Positions 17,539 through 25,426 of a stretch of DNA of 64,000 bases are shown here, piece after piece (position 1 is the stretch's first letter; every line of letters begins with the position of its first letter). This DNA comes from Pelagerythrobacter marensis (lineage in GTDB: Bacteria; Pseudomonadota; Alphaproteobacteria; Sphingomonadales; Sphingomonadaceae): positions 1,364,001-1,428,000 of the forward strand of contig NZ_CP011805.1 of assembly GCF_001028625.1 (NCBI RefSeq), given 5' to 3'. A program made the position numbers and the translations under genes. The notes under the pieces were generated by a model that searched no databases, was not told the DNA's origin, and was given only the letters and a program-made list of their open reading frames with translations.

Positions 17539-18945
17539 TCAGTCGCCGGTCAGGATGCGATCGACGAGCTGCTTCACCGTAGGGGTGAAATTGTTCGAAT
17601 AGAACGGGTCCTGCTTGAAACGATAGGCCGCGTGTCCCGCGAAGGCGAGATTCTGCTCCACGTCGCCGCCGTGGGCGATATCCTGCAGGGTTTTCTGGAT
17701 GCAGAAGCTGCGCGGATCGGCCAGCCGACCCGTGGTGTAATCGTCGTGATCCTTCCACGACGAGAATCCGCAATGCGACAGACAGCCCATGCAATCGGCC
17801 TGGTCCTTGCGAATTTCGGCACGGCTTTCCGGCGTCACGAACACGACCGTATCGTCGGGTGTCTTGAGCGCCTCGGTATAGCCTTCGGCCGCCCAGCCCC
17901 GTGCCCGGTCGCGATCCTTGGGCGTTACCCAAAAGTTCTTGCCCTTGATCCCGACGTCGAGCTGGACGGTATGTTCGCCCGCCTCAACCTTGGAATAGGG
18001 TATCTGGCGTTCGCTGCGATGGATCAGATCCCACAGGAACGGATTCTTGACTGCCGAGGAATAGAAGCCGGTGGGAGAGAACTTGTGCAACAGCACATCG
18101 CCCGGCTCGATCGTGCGCAGCATTTCCTTCCACTGCAGCGGGATCGGGCTTTCTTCCGTCAACAGCGGACGGGTGCCGAACTGGAATGCGATCTTCCCCA
18201 GCTCGGGATTGTCGATCCAGTTTTCCCACTCGCGCAGGAACCAGACGCCCCCGGCCATGACGATCGGCACGTCTTCCGACACACCTTCCTTGCGCATCGT
18301 TTCGCGCAGGGCCTTCACCCGCGGATACGGGTCTTCGGGCTTGGTCGGATCTTCCGCGTTGGAAAGACCGTTGTGCCCGCCGGCAAGCCAGGGATCTTCG
18401 TAGACCACAGCCGCCATCAGATCGCTGACCTTGTGATAGCTGCGCTTCCACAGCGCGCGGAACGCGCGTGCGGAACTGATGATCGGCAGATAGCTGACGT
18501 TGAACCGCGCAGCGATCTCGGCCAGCTTGTAAGGCATCCCCGCGCCGCAGGTCACGCCGGTGACCAGACCGCGCGTACGCTCCAGCACGCCTTCCAGCAC
18601 TTGCTGTGCGCCGCCCATTTCCCACAGGACGTTGATATTGATCGCGCCCTTGCCGTTGGAGACATCGTAAGCCCGGCGAACCTGCTCGGTCGCACCGTCG
18701 ATCGCGTAGCGGATCAGCTGTTCGTGACGCTCTTTCCGCGTGAGCTGGTCGTAAACCTGCGGAACGATCTTGCCTTCGGCGTCATAGCTGTCGGCGTTGA
18801 CCGCGCTGACGGTGCCGATACCGCCGGCAGCAGCCCATGCGCCGGAACTCAGGTGATTGGTTGCCGAAACGCCCTTGCCGCCTTCTATGAGCGGCCAGAC
18901 TTCGCGTCCGCCGTATACGATTGGGCTGAGCCCCTTGAATGCCAT
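17539..18945 (-). CDS. Nitronate-monooxygenase-like flavin oxidoreductase
   Basis: 468 aa TIM-barrel flavoprotein of the 2-nitropropane-dioxygenase/nitronate monooxygenase family. Family features include the FMN-binding region around GVTCGAGMPYKLAEIAARF and PIVMAGGVWFLREWENW, and the tail FGTRPLLTEESP. The C-terminal third is longer than in simple family members and carries a Cys motif in DCMGCLSHCGFSSW and a further FCIQ. The substrate is not known. Start MAFKGLSPIVYGGRE at 18945 is preferred because the upstream extension is Arg-rich and unlike the family. The methyltransferase gene stops 26 bases upstream of its start. Confidence 0.8.
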   Translation of the reverse strand: MAFKGLSPIVYGGREVWPLIEGGKGVSATNHLSSGAWAAAGGIGTVSAVNADSYDAEGKIVPQVYDQLTRKERHEQLIRYAIDGATEQVRRAYDVSNGKGAININVLWEMGGAQQVLEGVLERTRGLVTGVTCGAGMPYKLAEIAARFNVSYLPIISSARAFRALWKRSYHKVSDLMAAVVYEDPWLAGGHNGLSNAEDPTKPEDPYPRVKALRETMRKEGVSEDVPIVMAGGVWFLREWENWIDNPELGKIAFQFGTRPLLTEESPIPLQWKEMLRTIEPGDVLLHKFSPTGFYSSAVKNPFLWDLIHRSERQIPYSKVEAGEHTVQLDVGIKGKNFWVTPKDRDRARGWAAEGYTEALKTPDDTVVFVTPESRAEIRKDQADCMGCLSHCGFSSWKDHDDYTTGRLADPRSFCIQKTLQDIAHGGDVEQNLAFAGHAAYRFKQDPFYSNNFTPTVKQLVDRILTGD

Positions 18946-18970
18946 CGAACTGATAATCCTTGTGGCGGCG

Positions 18971-19714
18971 TTACGACGCCGCGTTGCCTTTCGCCCTGCC
19001 CACCGTTCCGCGGCAGGGCCTGATCTCTTCCGGTTCGGGCCTCTTAGCGGCCCGCTTGAACTGTGCATAGTACCCCGCCAGTTCCGGCGCATCGCGGAAC
19101 GTGTCGAGTTCGAACCCTACAGCCTTGAATTCACATGCAAGCAGCAGAGGTTCGATACCATGCTGGTCGGCGGGTCGGTCGACATCGACCACGATCACCC
19201 GCCCGCCTTCGCGCAGGGCCGGCCACAGACGCCACAGGAAGGCGTAGGGTTCGCGCACCTCATGATACATGTGCACCATGAACACGCGATCGAAGCTGCC
19301 GGGCGGCAACATCGGATCATCGCCCTCCCCCAGCTTGATAGAAACATTGCCCAGCCGCTGGCGTTCCACACGCAGGGCCAGGCGGTCGAGTGCCTCGCGA
19401 TCGATATCCTGCGCCAGAACCCTGCCGTCTTCGCCCACACGATCGGCGAGGCGCACGGTATAGTACCCTTCGCCGGCACCGATATCGGCCACGCTCATGC
19501 CGGGGGCGATTTCGGCCAGGTCCATGACCTTGCTCGCTTCCCCCACACTGTCGCGGGCGGTCTCGGTGGAAAACTGGTTCGTGCCCAGGTCCGACACCGC
19601 TCGATCGGGTGTCGGAAACGCCTGCGCGGTTTCGGGGCGATCGGGATCGACCGGCTCGCAGGCGCTTATGCCAAGCGCCAGGACGGTGCAGGAGAGGGGC
19701 AGAAGGGTTCTCAT
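18971..19714 (-). CDS. Class I SAM-dependent methyltransferase with lipoprotein signal
   Basis: 247 aa. The N-terminus MRTLLPLSCTVLALGISAC is a lipoprotein signal peptide with lipobox before Cys19, followed by a polar linker. From about residue 65 there is a class I methyltransferase domain: motif I VADIGAGEGYYTVRLADRVG, an acidic end of beta-2 in LAQDIDREAL, and the post-I segment DRVFMVHMYHEV. The combination places a SAM-binding fold on the outer side of the inner membrane, which is odd because SAM is cytosolic. Substrate unknown. Near-leaderless promoter just upstream. Confidence 0.8.
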   Translation of the reverse strand: MRTLLPLSCTVLALGISACEPVDPDRPETAQAFPTPDRAVSDLGTNQFSTETARDSVGEASKVMDLAEIAPGMSVADIGAGEGYYTVRLADRVGEDGRVLAQDIDREALDRLALRVERQRLGNVSIKLGEGDDPMLPPGSFDRVFMVHMYHEVREPYAFLWRLWPALREGGRVIVVDVDRPADQHGIEPLLLACEFKAVGFELDTFRDAPELAGYYAQFKRAAKRPEPEEIRPCRGTVGRAKGNAAS

Positions 19715-19725
19715 TGTCCCGATCG

Positions 19726-19754
19726 CACTAGCGCGGCGCAGCTATCCTGGCAAA
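19726..19754 (-). promoter_or_regulatory. Candidate promoter of the lipoprotein methyltransferase gene
   Basis: Minus strand: TTGCCA (19754-19749), a 17-base spacer, TAGTGC (19731-19726). The predicted start is about five bases before the ATG at 19714, with no Shine-Dalgarno in between. Confidence 0.5.
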
Positions 19755-19772
19755 AGCCTTTGGCGGCCCCTG

Positions 19773-20900
19773 TCAGTCGACGTCCTCGACCTCGACCGCC
19801 TCGCCGGTCACCCGCTGGGCCAGTGCGGCGGAGATGAACGGGTCGAGCGCGCCGTCGAGAACATCGTCAGGCGATGTCGATGTGATCCCGGTGCGCAGAT
19901 CCTTCACCATCTGATAGGGCTGCAGGACATAACTGCGGATCTGGTGGCCCCAGCCAATGTCGCTCTTGCTCGCATGTTCGGCGCTGGCGGCTTCTTCCCG
20001 CTTGCGCAGTTCTTCTTCGTAGAGACGGGCACGCAACATGCCCATCGCCGTATCGCGGTTCTTGTGCTGGCTGCGATCGTTCTGGCTCGCGACCACGATG
20101 CCGCTGGGCGTATGGGTAATGCGAACTGCCGAATCGGTCGTATTGACGTGCTGCCCACCCGCGCCGCTGGCACGGTAGGTATCGATCTTCAGATCCGCCG
20201 GATTGATCTCAATCGCGATGTTGTCGTCGATCACCGGATAGACCCAGACGGAACTGAAACTGGTGTGACGCCGGGCCGCGCTGTCATAGGGACTGATGCG
20301 GACCAGCCGGTGCACGCCACTTTCGGTCTTGGCATAGCCATAGGCGTTTTCGCCCTTGAGCAGCAGGGTCGCGCTCTTGATCCCCGCCTGCTCGCCCGCC
20401 TGATATTCGACCGTTTCGACCTTGAAGCCGCGACGTTCGGCCCAGCGGGCATACATACGCAGCAACATTTCGGCCCAGTCCTGGCTCTCTGTCCCACCTG
20501 CGCCGGCGTGGATTTCTACGTAAGTGTCGTTGGCGTCGGCCTCCCCTGCGAGCAGCGCCTGCACTTTGTCCGCATCGGCACGAACGGCGAGCTTCTCGAG
20601 GCTTGCGAGACCATCGGTGACGATATCGTCGTCCCCCTCTGCCTCGCCCATATCGATGAATTCGATCGCGTCGTTCTTCTCGCTTTCGATCTCGCGCACG
20701 GTGGTGATCGCGCTTTCCAGCCGCTTCTGTTCGCGTGTGATCGCCTGCGCTTCGCGGGGATCGTCCCACAGTGTCGGGTCCTGAACGCGCGCGCTCAGTT
20801 CATCGAGACGGCGCAGCGCGCGATCCCAGTCGAGCGACTGGCGAACGAGAGCCAGGGCAGCGTCGATACGGTCGATATGGGCCTGCCCTTCGGCACGCAT
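19773..20900 (-). CDS. prfB: Peptide chain release factor 2
   Basis: Reads UGA and UAA stop codons and releases the nascent protein, 375 aa. The catalytic GGQ motif is in SGAGGQHVNTTDSAVRITH. The position of the SPF stop-recognition tripeptide reads SPY (VRISPYDSAARRHTSF). The gene is one uninterrupted frame from MRAEGQAHIDRIDAALAL; the autoregulatory +1 frameshift of E. coli prfB is absent. A GGAGA Shine-Dalgarno lies before the ATG. Confidence 0.96.
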   Translation of the reverse strand: MRAEGQAHIDRIDAALALVRQSLDWDRALRRLDELSARVQDPTLWDDPREAQAITREQKRLESAITTVREIESEKNDAIEFIDMGEAEGDDDIVTDGLASLEKLAVRADADKVQALLAGEADANDTYVEIHAGAGGTESQDWAEMLLRMYARWAERRGFKVETVEYQAGEQAGIKSATLLLKGENAYGYAKTESGVHRLVRISPYDSAARRHTSFSSVWVYPVIDDNIAIEINPADLKIDTYRASGAGGQHVNTTDSAVRITHTPSGIVVASQNDRSQHKNRDTAMGMLRARLYEEELRKREEAASAEHASKSDIGWGHQIRSYVLQPYQMVKDLRTGITSTSPDDVLDGALDPFISAALAQRVTGEAVEVEDVD

Positions 20901-20970
20901 GAATTCAGTCTCCGATCAGGAATTGGCGGCCCGCTTAGACGAGCGCGCCCGATTGCGAAAGGGTCCCGCC

Positions 20971-21510
20971 TCAATCGCCTTCGGCCAGCTTGCGTACAGC
21001 CGCCAGTGTCAGGCGAACATGGTCGCGGTAATCGGCATCCGAATGGGCGAACACGATCCGTCCGTCGCGATCGATCACATAGCTGACCCGCTGGGCCATA
21101 CCGGTCGCGCGCCCTTCCCGCACCAGCGCAGCATCGTAAGCCGCGATAATTGCCGGGCTGGCCACGCCGACCGCGAACCGATCGCGGCACTCCTCCACAG
21201 AAAACCGCTTCAACGTGTCGAGATCGTCAGCCGACATGCCGATTACGGTCGCGCCGGCGGCCGCGAAGGCGTCGGCCGCTTCGGCAAATTGCCGCGCTTC
21301 CAGTGTGCAACCCTGCGTGAAGGCGCGCGGGTAGAAATACAGAACGACCGGGCCCTTTGCCAACGCCGCGCGCAAGTTGAACGCCATCGCTTTGCCGCCC
21401 AGCGCGGCGCGGGTTGAAAATGCCGGGGCCTGCGTGCCGGGTTGAAGCTCGGCAGCGGCAGGCGCGGTCAGCATCGCGGCGAGCATCGCGGCCATGATCG
21501 ATCGCAACAT
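20971..21510 (-). CDS. Secreted Bcp/AhpC-type peroxiredoxin
   Basis: Thiol peroxidase reducing hydroperoxides, 179 aa, with an N-terminal signal peptide (MLRSIMAAMLAAMLTAPAAA) that should send it to the periplasm. The peroxidatic Cys lies in FYPRAFTQGCTLEA (TxxxC motif with the conserved Thr). A later Cys in VEECRDRFAV may be resolving. This is related to bacterioferritin-comigratory proteins. It lies between prfB and the PBP1A gene, same strand. Confidence 0.85.
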   Translation of the reverse strand: MLRSIMAAMLAAMLTAPAAAELQPGTQAPAFSTRAALGGKAMAFNLRAALAKGPVVLYFYPRAFTQGCTLEARQFAEAADAFAAAGATVIGMSADDLDTLKRFSVEECRDRFAVGVASPAIIAAYDAALVREGRATGMAQRVSYVIDRDGRIVFAHSDADYRDHVRLTLAAVRKLAEGD

Positions 21511-21542
21511 GTCGTACTCTCCTCATCCGCAGATATCGCGGC

Positions 21543-24059
21543 TTAGTAGATCCCGCCCTGATCTTCGACGAAGTCTGACGGTTCGTTATGTCCCGCAGTG
21601 CCCGAAACCGGCGCGCGGCGTGCGGCTTCGCCCCGGCGGATTAGTTCCAGGATCTCGCGCCGCCTGCTCTCGATCGCGTCGGCCCGCGTGCGCCGCGGCG
21701 GTTCGGTATCCGGCTTGAAAGCCTCCCAGATAATCGCGGAGAGCGGATCGCGGCCTGGCCAACCATCGAGAACCCGTTTGCCGGAACGGCGATCGATCCG
21801 CACCATGCGGACCCCTGCCGGGGCGACGAACGGGTCATCAGACCAGTGATCGCGCGTCTTCTGCACGAACTCCTTGAACATCGGCGCGGCGGTATTGCCG
21901 CCCTGCACCCATCCGCCCATGTTTCGCGGCCGGTCGAAGCCAAGATACATGCCAGCAATCATGTCGGGCGAACCACCCACGAACCAGGCATTTGTCGGCC
22001 CGGTGGTTGTCCCCGTCTTGCCAAACAGCGGAATCCCCAGATCACGCAGCCGCACGGCGGTTCCGCGTTGCACGACGCCTTCCAGCATGTGGACGACCTG
22101 GTATGCGGTCCGCGGGTCCATGACCTGCTTCCCGCTCAATCCGGGCCGGGGCATCGGTTTGCCGTCCCATTCGGGCATGTTGCATTTCTGGCACGAACGC
22201 TTATCCGCGCGCCAGATCACCTTGCCGTGCCGGTCCTGCACATAATCGATCAGGGTCGGCGCCTGCTGCCGACCGTGGTTTGCCAGCGCCGCATAGGCGT
22301 TGACCATCTTGAGAACAGTGGTGTCGCCGGCCCCCAGTGCGAAGGCAGGATAAGGCTCGTAGCTGCCGATCCCCACGCGCTCGAACGTCTTGATGACTTC
22401 GGGCATACCCGCGTCCATCGCGACGTGCACGGTCATCAGGTTGCGGCTCTGCTCCAGCCCCCAGCGCATCGTGTGAACGCCGCCGCCGCCGCCGCCGAAG
22501 TTACGGAAGCACTTTTCGCCGAGCCGCGAACCCTGATAATAGCAGAAGGTCTGGTCGGGCACCTGCGATGCCGGCGTCATCCCGTGATCCAGGCCAGTGG
22601 CATAGACGAACGGCTTGATCGTCGATCCCGGCTGTCGCTCGGCCTGGGTCGCCCGGTTGAAATCGCCCAGTCGGCTGTCGAAGCCCCCCTGCATCGCCAG
22701 GACACGCCCGGTCAGCGGAGCCATCGCGACGAAGCCGCCCGATACCTCTGGCACCGAACGCAGGCGATAACCTGTTCCGGCCTTTTCGACCGCGACGACA
22801 TCGCCAAGCTTCAGCGCGTCGGGAAATCCCGCAAGGGGATAGGTTTCACCGTCGGTCAGCCCAATCGTGGCCGTCGATCCGCTGCGGCCCGTCACCACCC
22901 CGACGCGCCAGCCGCGATAATTGATCCCGAGATTGGAGGAGCGCAGTTGCGAAATCAGATCGCCGTTGTCGGGATCGATCGTCGCCACCGGTCCGCGCCA
23001 GCCACGGTTTCCGTGGTAGCGCAGCATCCCGCCGCGCAGCGCATCGCGCGCGGCAGACTGCAATTCGGGATCGAGCGAGGTGCGCACCCACAGGCCCCCG
23101 GCATAGACGCTGTTCGCACCGTCTTCGGCAGTTTCGCCGAAATCTTCCATCAACTGGCGCCGTACTTCCTCGAAGAAATACCCGGCATCGGCCGTGCTGT
23201 ATTGCGGGCGCGCAGGCTTGAGACCCAATGGTCTGGCGCTCGCTTCCGCCGCTTCTGCCGAAGTGATGAAATCGTTTGCCACCATCTGTTCGAGCACGAA
23301 GTTGCGCCGGTCCAACGCAAGCTCGCGATGTTGGCTGCGGCCATAGCGTTCGGGCGCCTTGGGCAGGATGGCGAGAAAAGCCATTTCGTGCAGATCCAGC
23401 TCGCCCACATCCTTGTCGAAATAGGCGCGCGAAGCGGCCTGAACCCCGAAGCTGCGGCGCCCCAGCGGAATTTCGTTCAGATAGAGTTCCAGGATCTGCT
23501 GCTTGGTCAAGGCATCCTCGATCCGCCGCGCCAGGATCATTTCCTTCAGCTTGCGGGTGACCGAATATTCGTTCGACAGCAGGATATTCTTCGCCACCTG
23601 CTGCGTGATCGTTGAACCGCCTACGGCCCGTTCCCCCGAACCGAGCTTGCTGACGTAATCGATGACCGCCCCGGCCAGGCCGCCCACGTCGATCCCGCCG
23701 TGCGTGAAGAAAGTCTTGTCCTCCGCCGCAAGATAGGCCTCGATCAGGGTTTCGGGAAAGTCCGAATACTGCAGCTGAACGCGCCGCTCGCGCGCATAGG
23801 AGTGGACGATCTCGCCGTCGGCAGCCCGGACCATCGTGGGCAGCGGGGGTTCGTATTCCAGCAGCGTTTCCGCGTCGGGCAGCCCCCGCGCCAGCAGGGC
23901 CCAGCCCGCCAGCCATACGGCCAGCGCCACACAGAAAAGGATCGCCCCCCAGCGGAACCAGCGCCTTTCGCGCCAGTTTGCCGCGAGCCAGCTCAGCGCG
24001 CCCGAAGTGTCACGTCGGATGCGGTAGCGAAAATATTCGGTGGAGGAAGGTTCGACCAT
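21543..24059 (-). CDS. mrcA: Penicillin-binding protein 1A (transglycosylase/transpeptidase)
   Basis: Bifunctional peptidoglycan synthase anchored in the inner membrane, 838 aa. It has a short cytoplasmic N-terminus, one transmembrane helix (about residues 36-56), and a GT51 glycosyltransferase domain with catalytic Glu in LAAEDKTFFTHGG and GGSTITQQVAKN. The transpeptidase domain has Ser in QPGSTIKPFVYA, SRN in LEQSRNLMTV and KTG in FGKTGTTTGPTNAWF. A TAGAGA box (24075-24070) lies ten bases before the ATG with no Shine-Dalgarno, so the transcript may be nearly leaderless. Confidence 0.95.
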   Translation of the reverse strand: MVEPSSTEYFRYRIRRDTSGALSWLAANWRERRWFRWGAILFCVALAVWLAGWALLARGLPDAETLLEYEPPLPTMVRAADGEIVHSYARERRVQLQYSDFPETLIEAYLAAEDKTFFTHGGIDVGGLAGAVIDYVSKLGSGERAVGGSTITQQVAKNILLSNEYSVTRKLKEMILARRIEDALTKQQILELYLNEIPLGRRSFGVQAASRAYFDKDVGELDLHEMAFLAILPKAPERYGRSQHRELALDRRNFVLEQMVANDFITSAEAAEASARPLGLKPARPQYSTADAGYFFEEVRRQLMEDFGETAEDGANSVYAGGLWVRTSLDPELQSAARDALRGGMLRYHGNRGWRGPVATIDPDNGDLISQLRSSNLGINYRGWRVGVVTGRSGSTATIGLTDGETYPLAGFPDALKLGDVVAVEKAGTGYRLRSVPEVSGGFVAMAPLTGRVLAMQGGFDSRLGDFNRATQAERQPGSTIKPFVYATGLDHGMTPASQVPDQTFCYYQGSRLGEKCFRNFGGGGGGVHTMRWGLEQSRNLMTVHVAMDAGMPEVIKTFERVGIGSYEPYPAFALGAGDTTVLKMVNAYAALANHGRQQAPTLIDYVQDRHGKVIWRADKRSCQKCNMPEWDGKPMPRPGLSGKQVMDPRTAYQVVHMLEGVVQRGTAVRLRDLGIPLFGKTGTTTGPTNAWFVGGSPDMIAGMYLGFDRPRNMGGWVQGGNTAAPMFKEFVQKTRDHWSDDPFVAPAGVRMVRIDRRSGKRVLDGWPGRDPLSAIIWEAFKPDTEPPRRTRADAIESRRREILELIRRGEAARRAPVSGTAGHNEPSDFVEDQGGIY

Positions 24060-24119
24060 GATCGGGGCGTCTCTAGCACGCGATTTCGGCGTTGCGCCAT
24101 ATGGTTTCGGGCCGAAACA

Positions 24120-24989
24120 CTAGGCGCCAGCCTGACGGGCAAAATAGATACGGATCGCCCGCGCCATGACTTCGGCGAAACGATTGCGCGATTCCGGGCT
24201 CGTCAGGCGCGCAGCGTCCGTCGGGTTGGTGATGAAGCCCGCTTCGTAGAGGACCGCCGGGACATCGGGTGCGCGCAGCACGGCCAGGGCGGCCGAACGG
24301 CGCGGCCGGGGATGGAAAACCAGCGCTCCCTCGCCCTCGCGCACGACAAGACGGGCAAATTCCGCCGAAGATTCCTGAACGCGGCGCTGCGACAGTTCGA
24401 CCAGTATCGCGCTAACATCCGCGCTCTGCCCCTCGATCCGAACGCCGTTGAGCCTGTCCGCGCTGTTTTCCCGTTCGGCAAAGCGCGCCGCGGCTTCGCT
24501 CGATGCCTGGGCCGACAGAGTATAAATGCTGGCGCCGCTCGCCTCGCTTGCCTCGCCCGCAGAATCGGCATGGATCGACACGAACAGGTCGGCATTCATC
24601 CGTCGGGCGATTTCGGGGCGTTCCTCCAGCACCAGGAACGTGTCATCCTCCCGCGTCAGGGCCACTCGCACCCCGCCATCGGCGATCAGACGATCGCGCA
24701 GCGCGAGCGCCAGGGCCAGGGCAATGTCCTTCTCGCGGTAGTTCGCGGCACTCGCCCCGGGGTCTTTTCCGCCGTGCCCCGGATCGATCAGCACCAGCGG
24801 GCGCGACCGATCGGGCGGGCCATGAACTTTCGGCAGGCCCACCGGATCTCCGGCTTCAGGCAAAGCAATTTTCACGACATAGTCGCGGCCCAGATGCGGT
24901 ACGGGAATCGACAGACCCAGCGCATATAGCGCGATCAGCAGGACCGGCGGCGCCAGAAAGATCAGCCATATCTGAAGCCGCATCGACAT
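24120..24989 (-). CDS. N-acetylmuramoyl-L-alanine amidase (Amidase_3)
   Basis: Zinc hydrolase that cuts stem peptides from glycan strands, used in daughter-cell separation; 289 aa. An N-terminal membrane/signal segment (residues 7-30) exports it. Zinc ligands are His in LIDPGHGGKDPGA, Glu in NYREKDIAL and His in VSIHADSAG. The catalytic Glu is in LYEAGFITNPTDAARL. There is no AMIN or LysM domain, so it is a short AmiC-like form. It sits directly upstream of the PBP1A gene on the same strand. Confidence 0.92.
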   Translation of the reverse strand: MSMRLQIWLIFLAPPVLLIALYALGLSIPVPHLGRDYVVKIALPEAGDPVGLPKVHGPPDRSRPLVLIDPGHGGKDPGASAANYREKDIALALALALRDRLIADGGVRVALTREDDTFLVLEERPEIARRMNADLFVSIHADSAGEASEASGASIYTLSAQASSEAAARFAERENSADRLNGVRIEGQSADVSAILVELSQRRVQESSAEFARLVVREGEGALVFHPRPRRSAALAVLRAPDVPAVLYEAGFITNPTDAARLTSPESRNRFAEVMARAIRIYFARQAGA

Positions 24990-24998
24990 TGCGGACGG

Positions 24999-25028
24999 TT
25001 GTTAGGGCGTTGCAGGCCCATTGCGCAA
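24999..25028 (-). promoter_or_regulatory. Candidate promoter of the amidase gene
   Basis: Minus strand: TTGCGC (25028-25023), an 18-base spacer, TAACAA (25004-24999). The predicted start is about three bases before the ATG at 24989. The -35 box lies in the palindrome TTGCGCAA. Confidence 0.4.
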
Positions 25029-25033
25029 CATGG

Positions 25034-25062
25034 TTGCCGAACGAAAGCCGGGATGCTAGCGC
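25034..25062 (+). promoter_or_regulatory. Candidate promoter of rne, with a leader of about 360 bases
   Basis: TTGCCG (25034-25039), a 17-base spacer, TAGCGC (25057-25062), about 360 bases before the rne ATG. The region from here to 25426 has no convincing gene: the open frames in it lack family signatures and ribosome sites. It probably holds a structured rne leader. In other proteobacteria the rne 5' UTR mediates autoregulation by RNase E (established for enterics); whether that is so here is inference. Confidence 0.5.
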
Positions 25063-25426
25063 TGCAAGGCCGAAAATCCGGCCCGTGAAAGCTCGATCCT
25101 GCCATTCGGCAAGCGCGCGAAACGGGTCGCAGGCTCGCCGGCAGCTTCCTGCTCCGGCGTTCGCAACAGGTTGATGCAGTTCATGAGAAGCCTCTCCCCC
25201 AGCATGACGACGCTGCCCCAGGCAGGCATAGTCGCGCTAGCGGGCCAGGCGGCGCGACACAGGCGCATTCGCATGATTGCAGACACATCATTCCGGCATG
25301 GCGAAACCGTTCGCCGTGTCCGGTCCGACATTGCCGCCCATCGCACTGCGATCGGCGGTTCCCACTTATTTGCGCAGACTCTCCCGGCTGGCCTGAGCCC
25401 GCCCGGACGCGCACGGAGAATACCAA

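Noticed and set aside
22470..22500. Run of glycine codons (gccgccgcc) in the PBP1A gene
   Set aside because: It encodes a short Gly stretch within the transpeptidase domain; simple codon repetition, not a separate repeat element.
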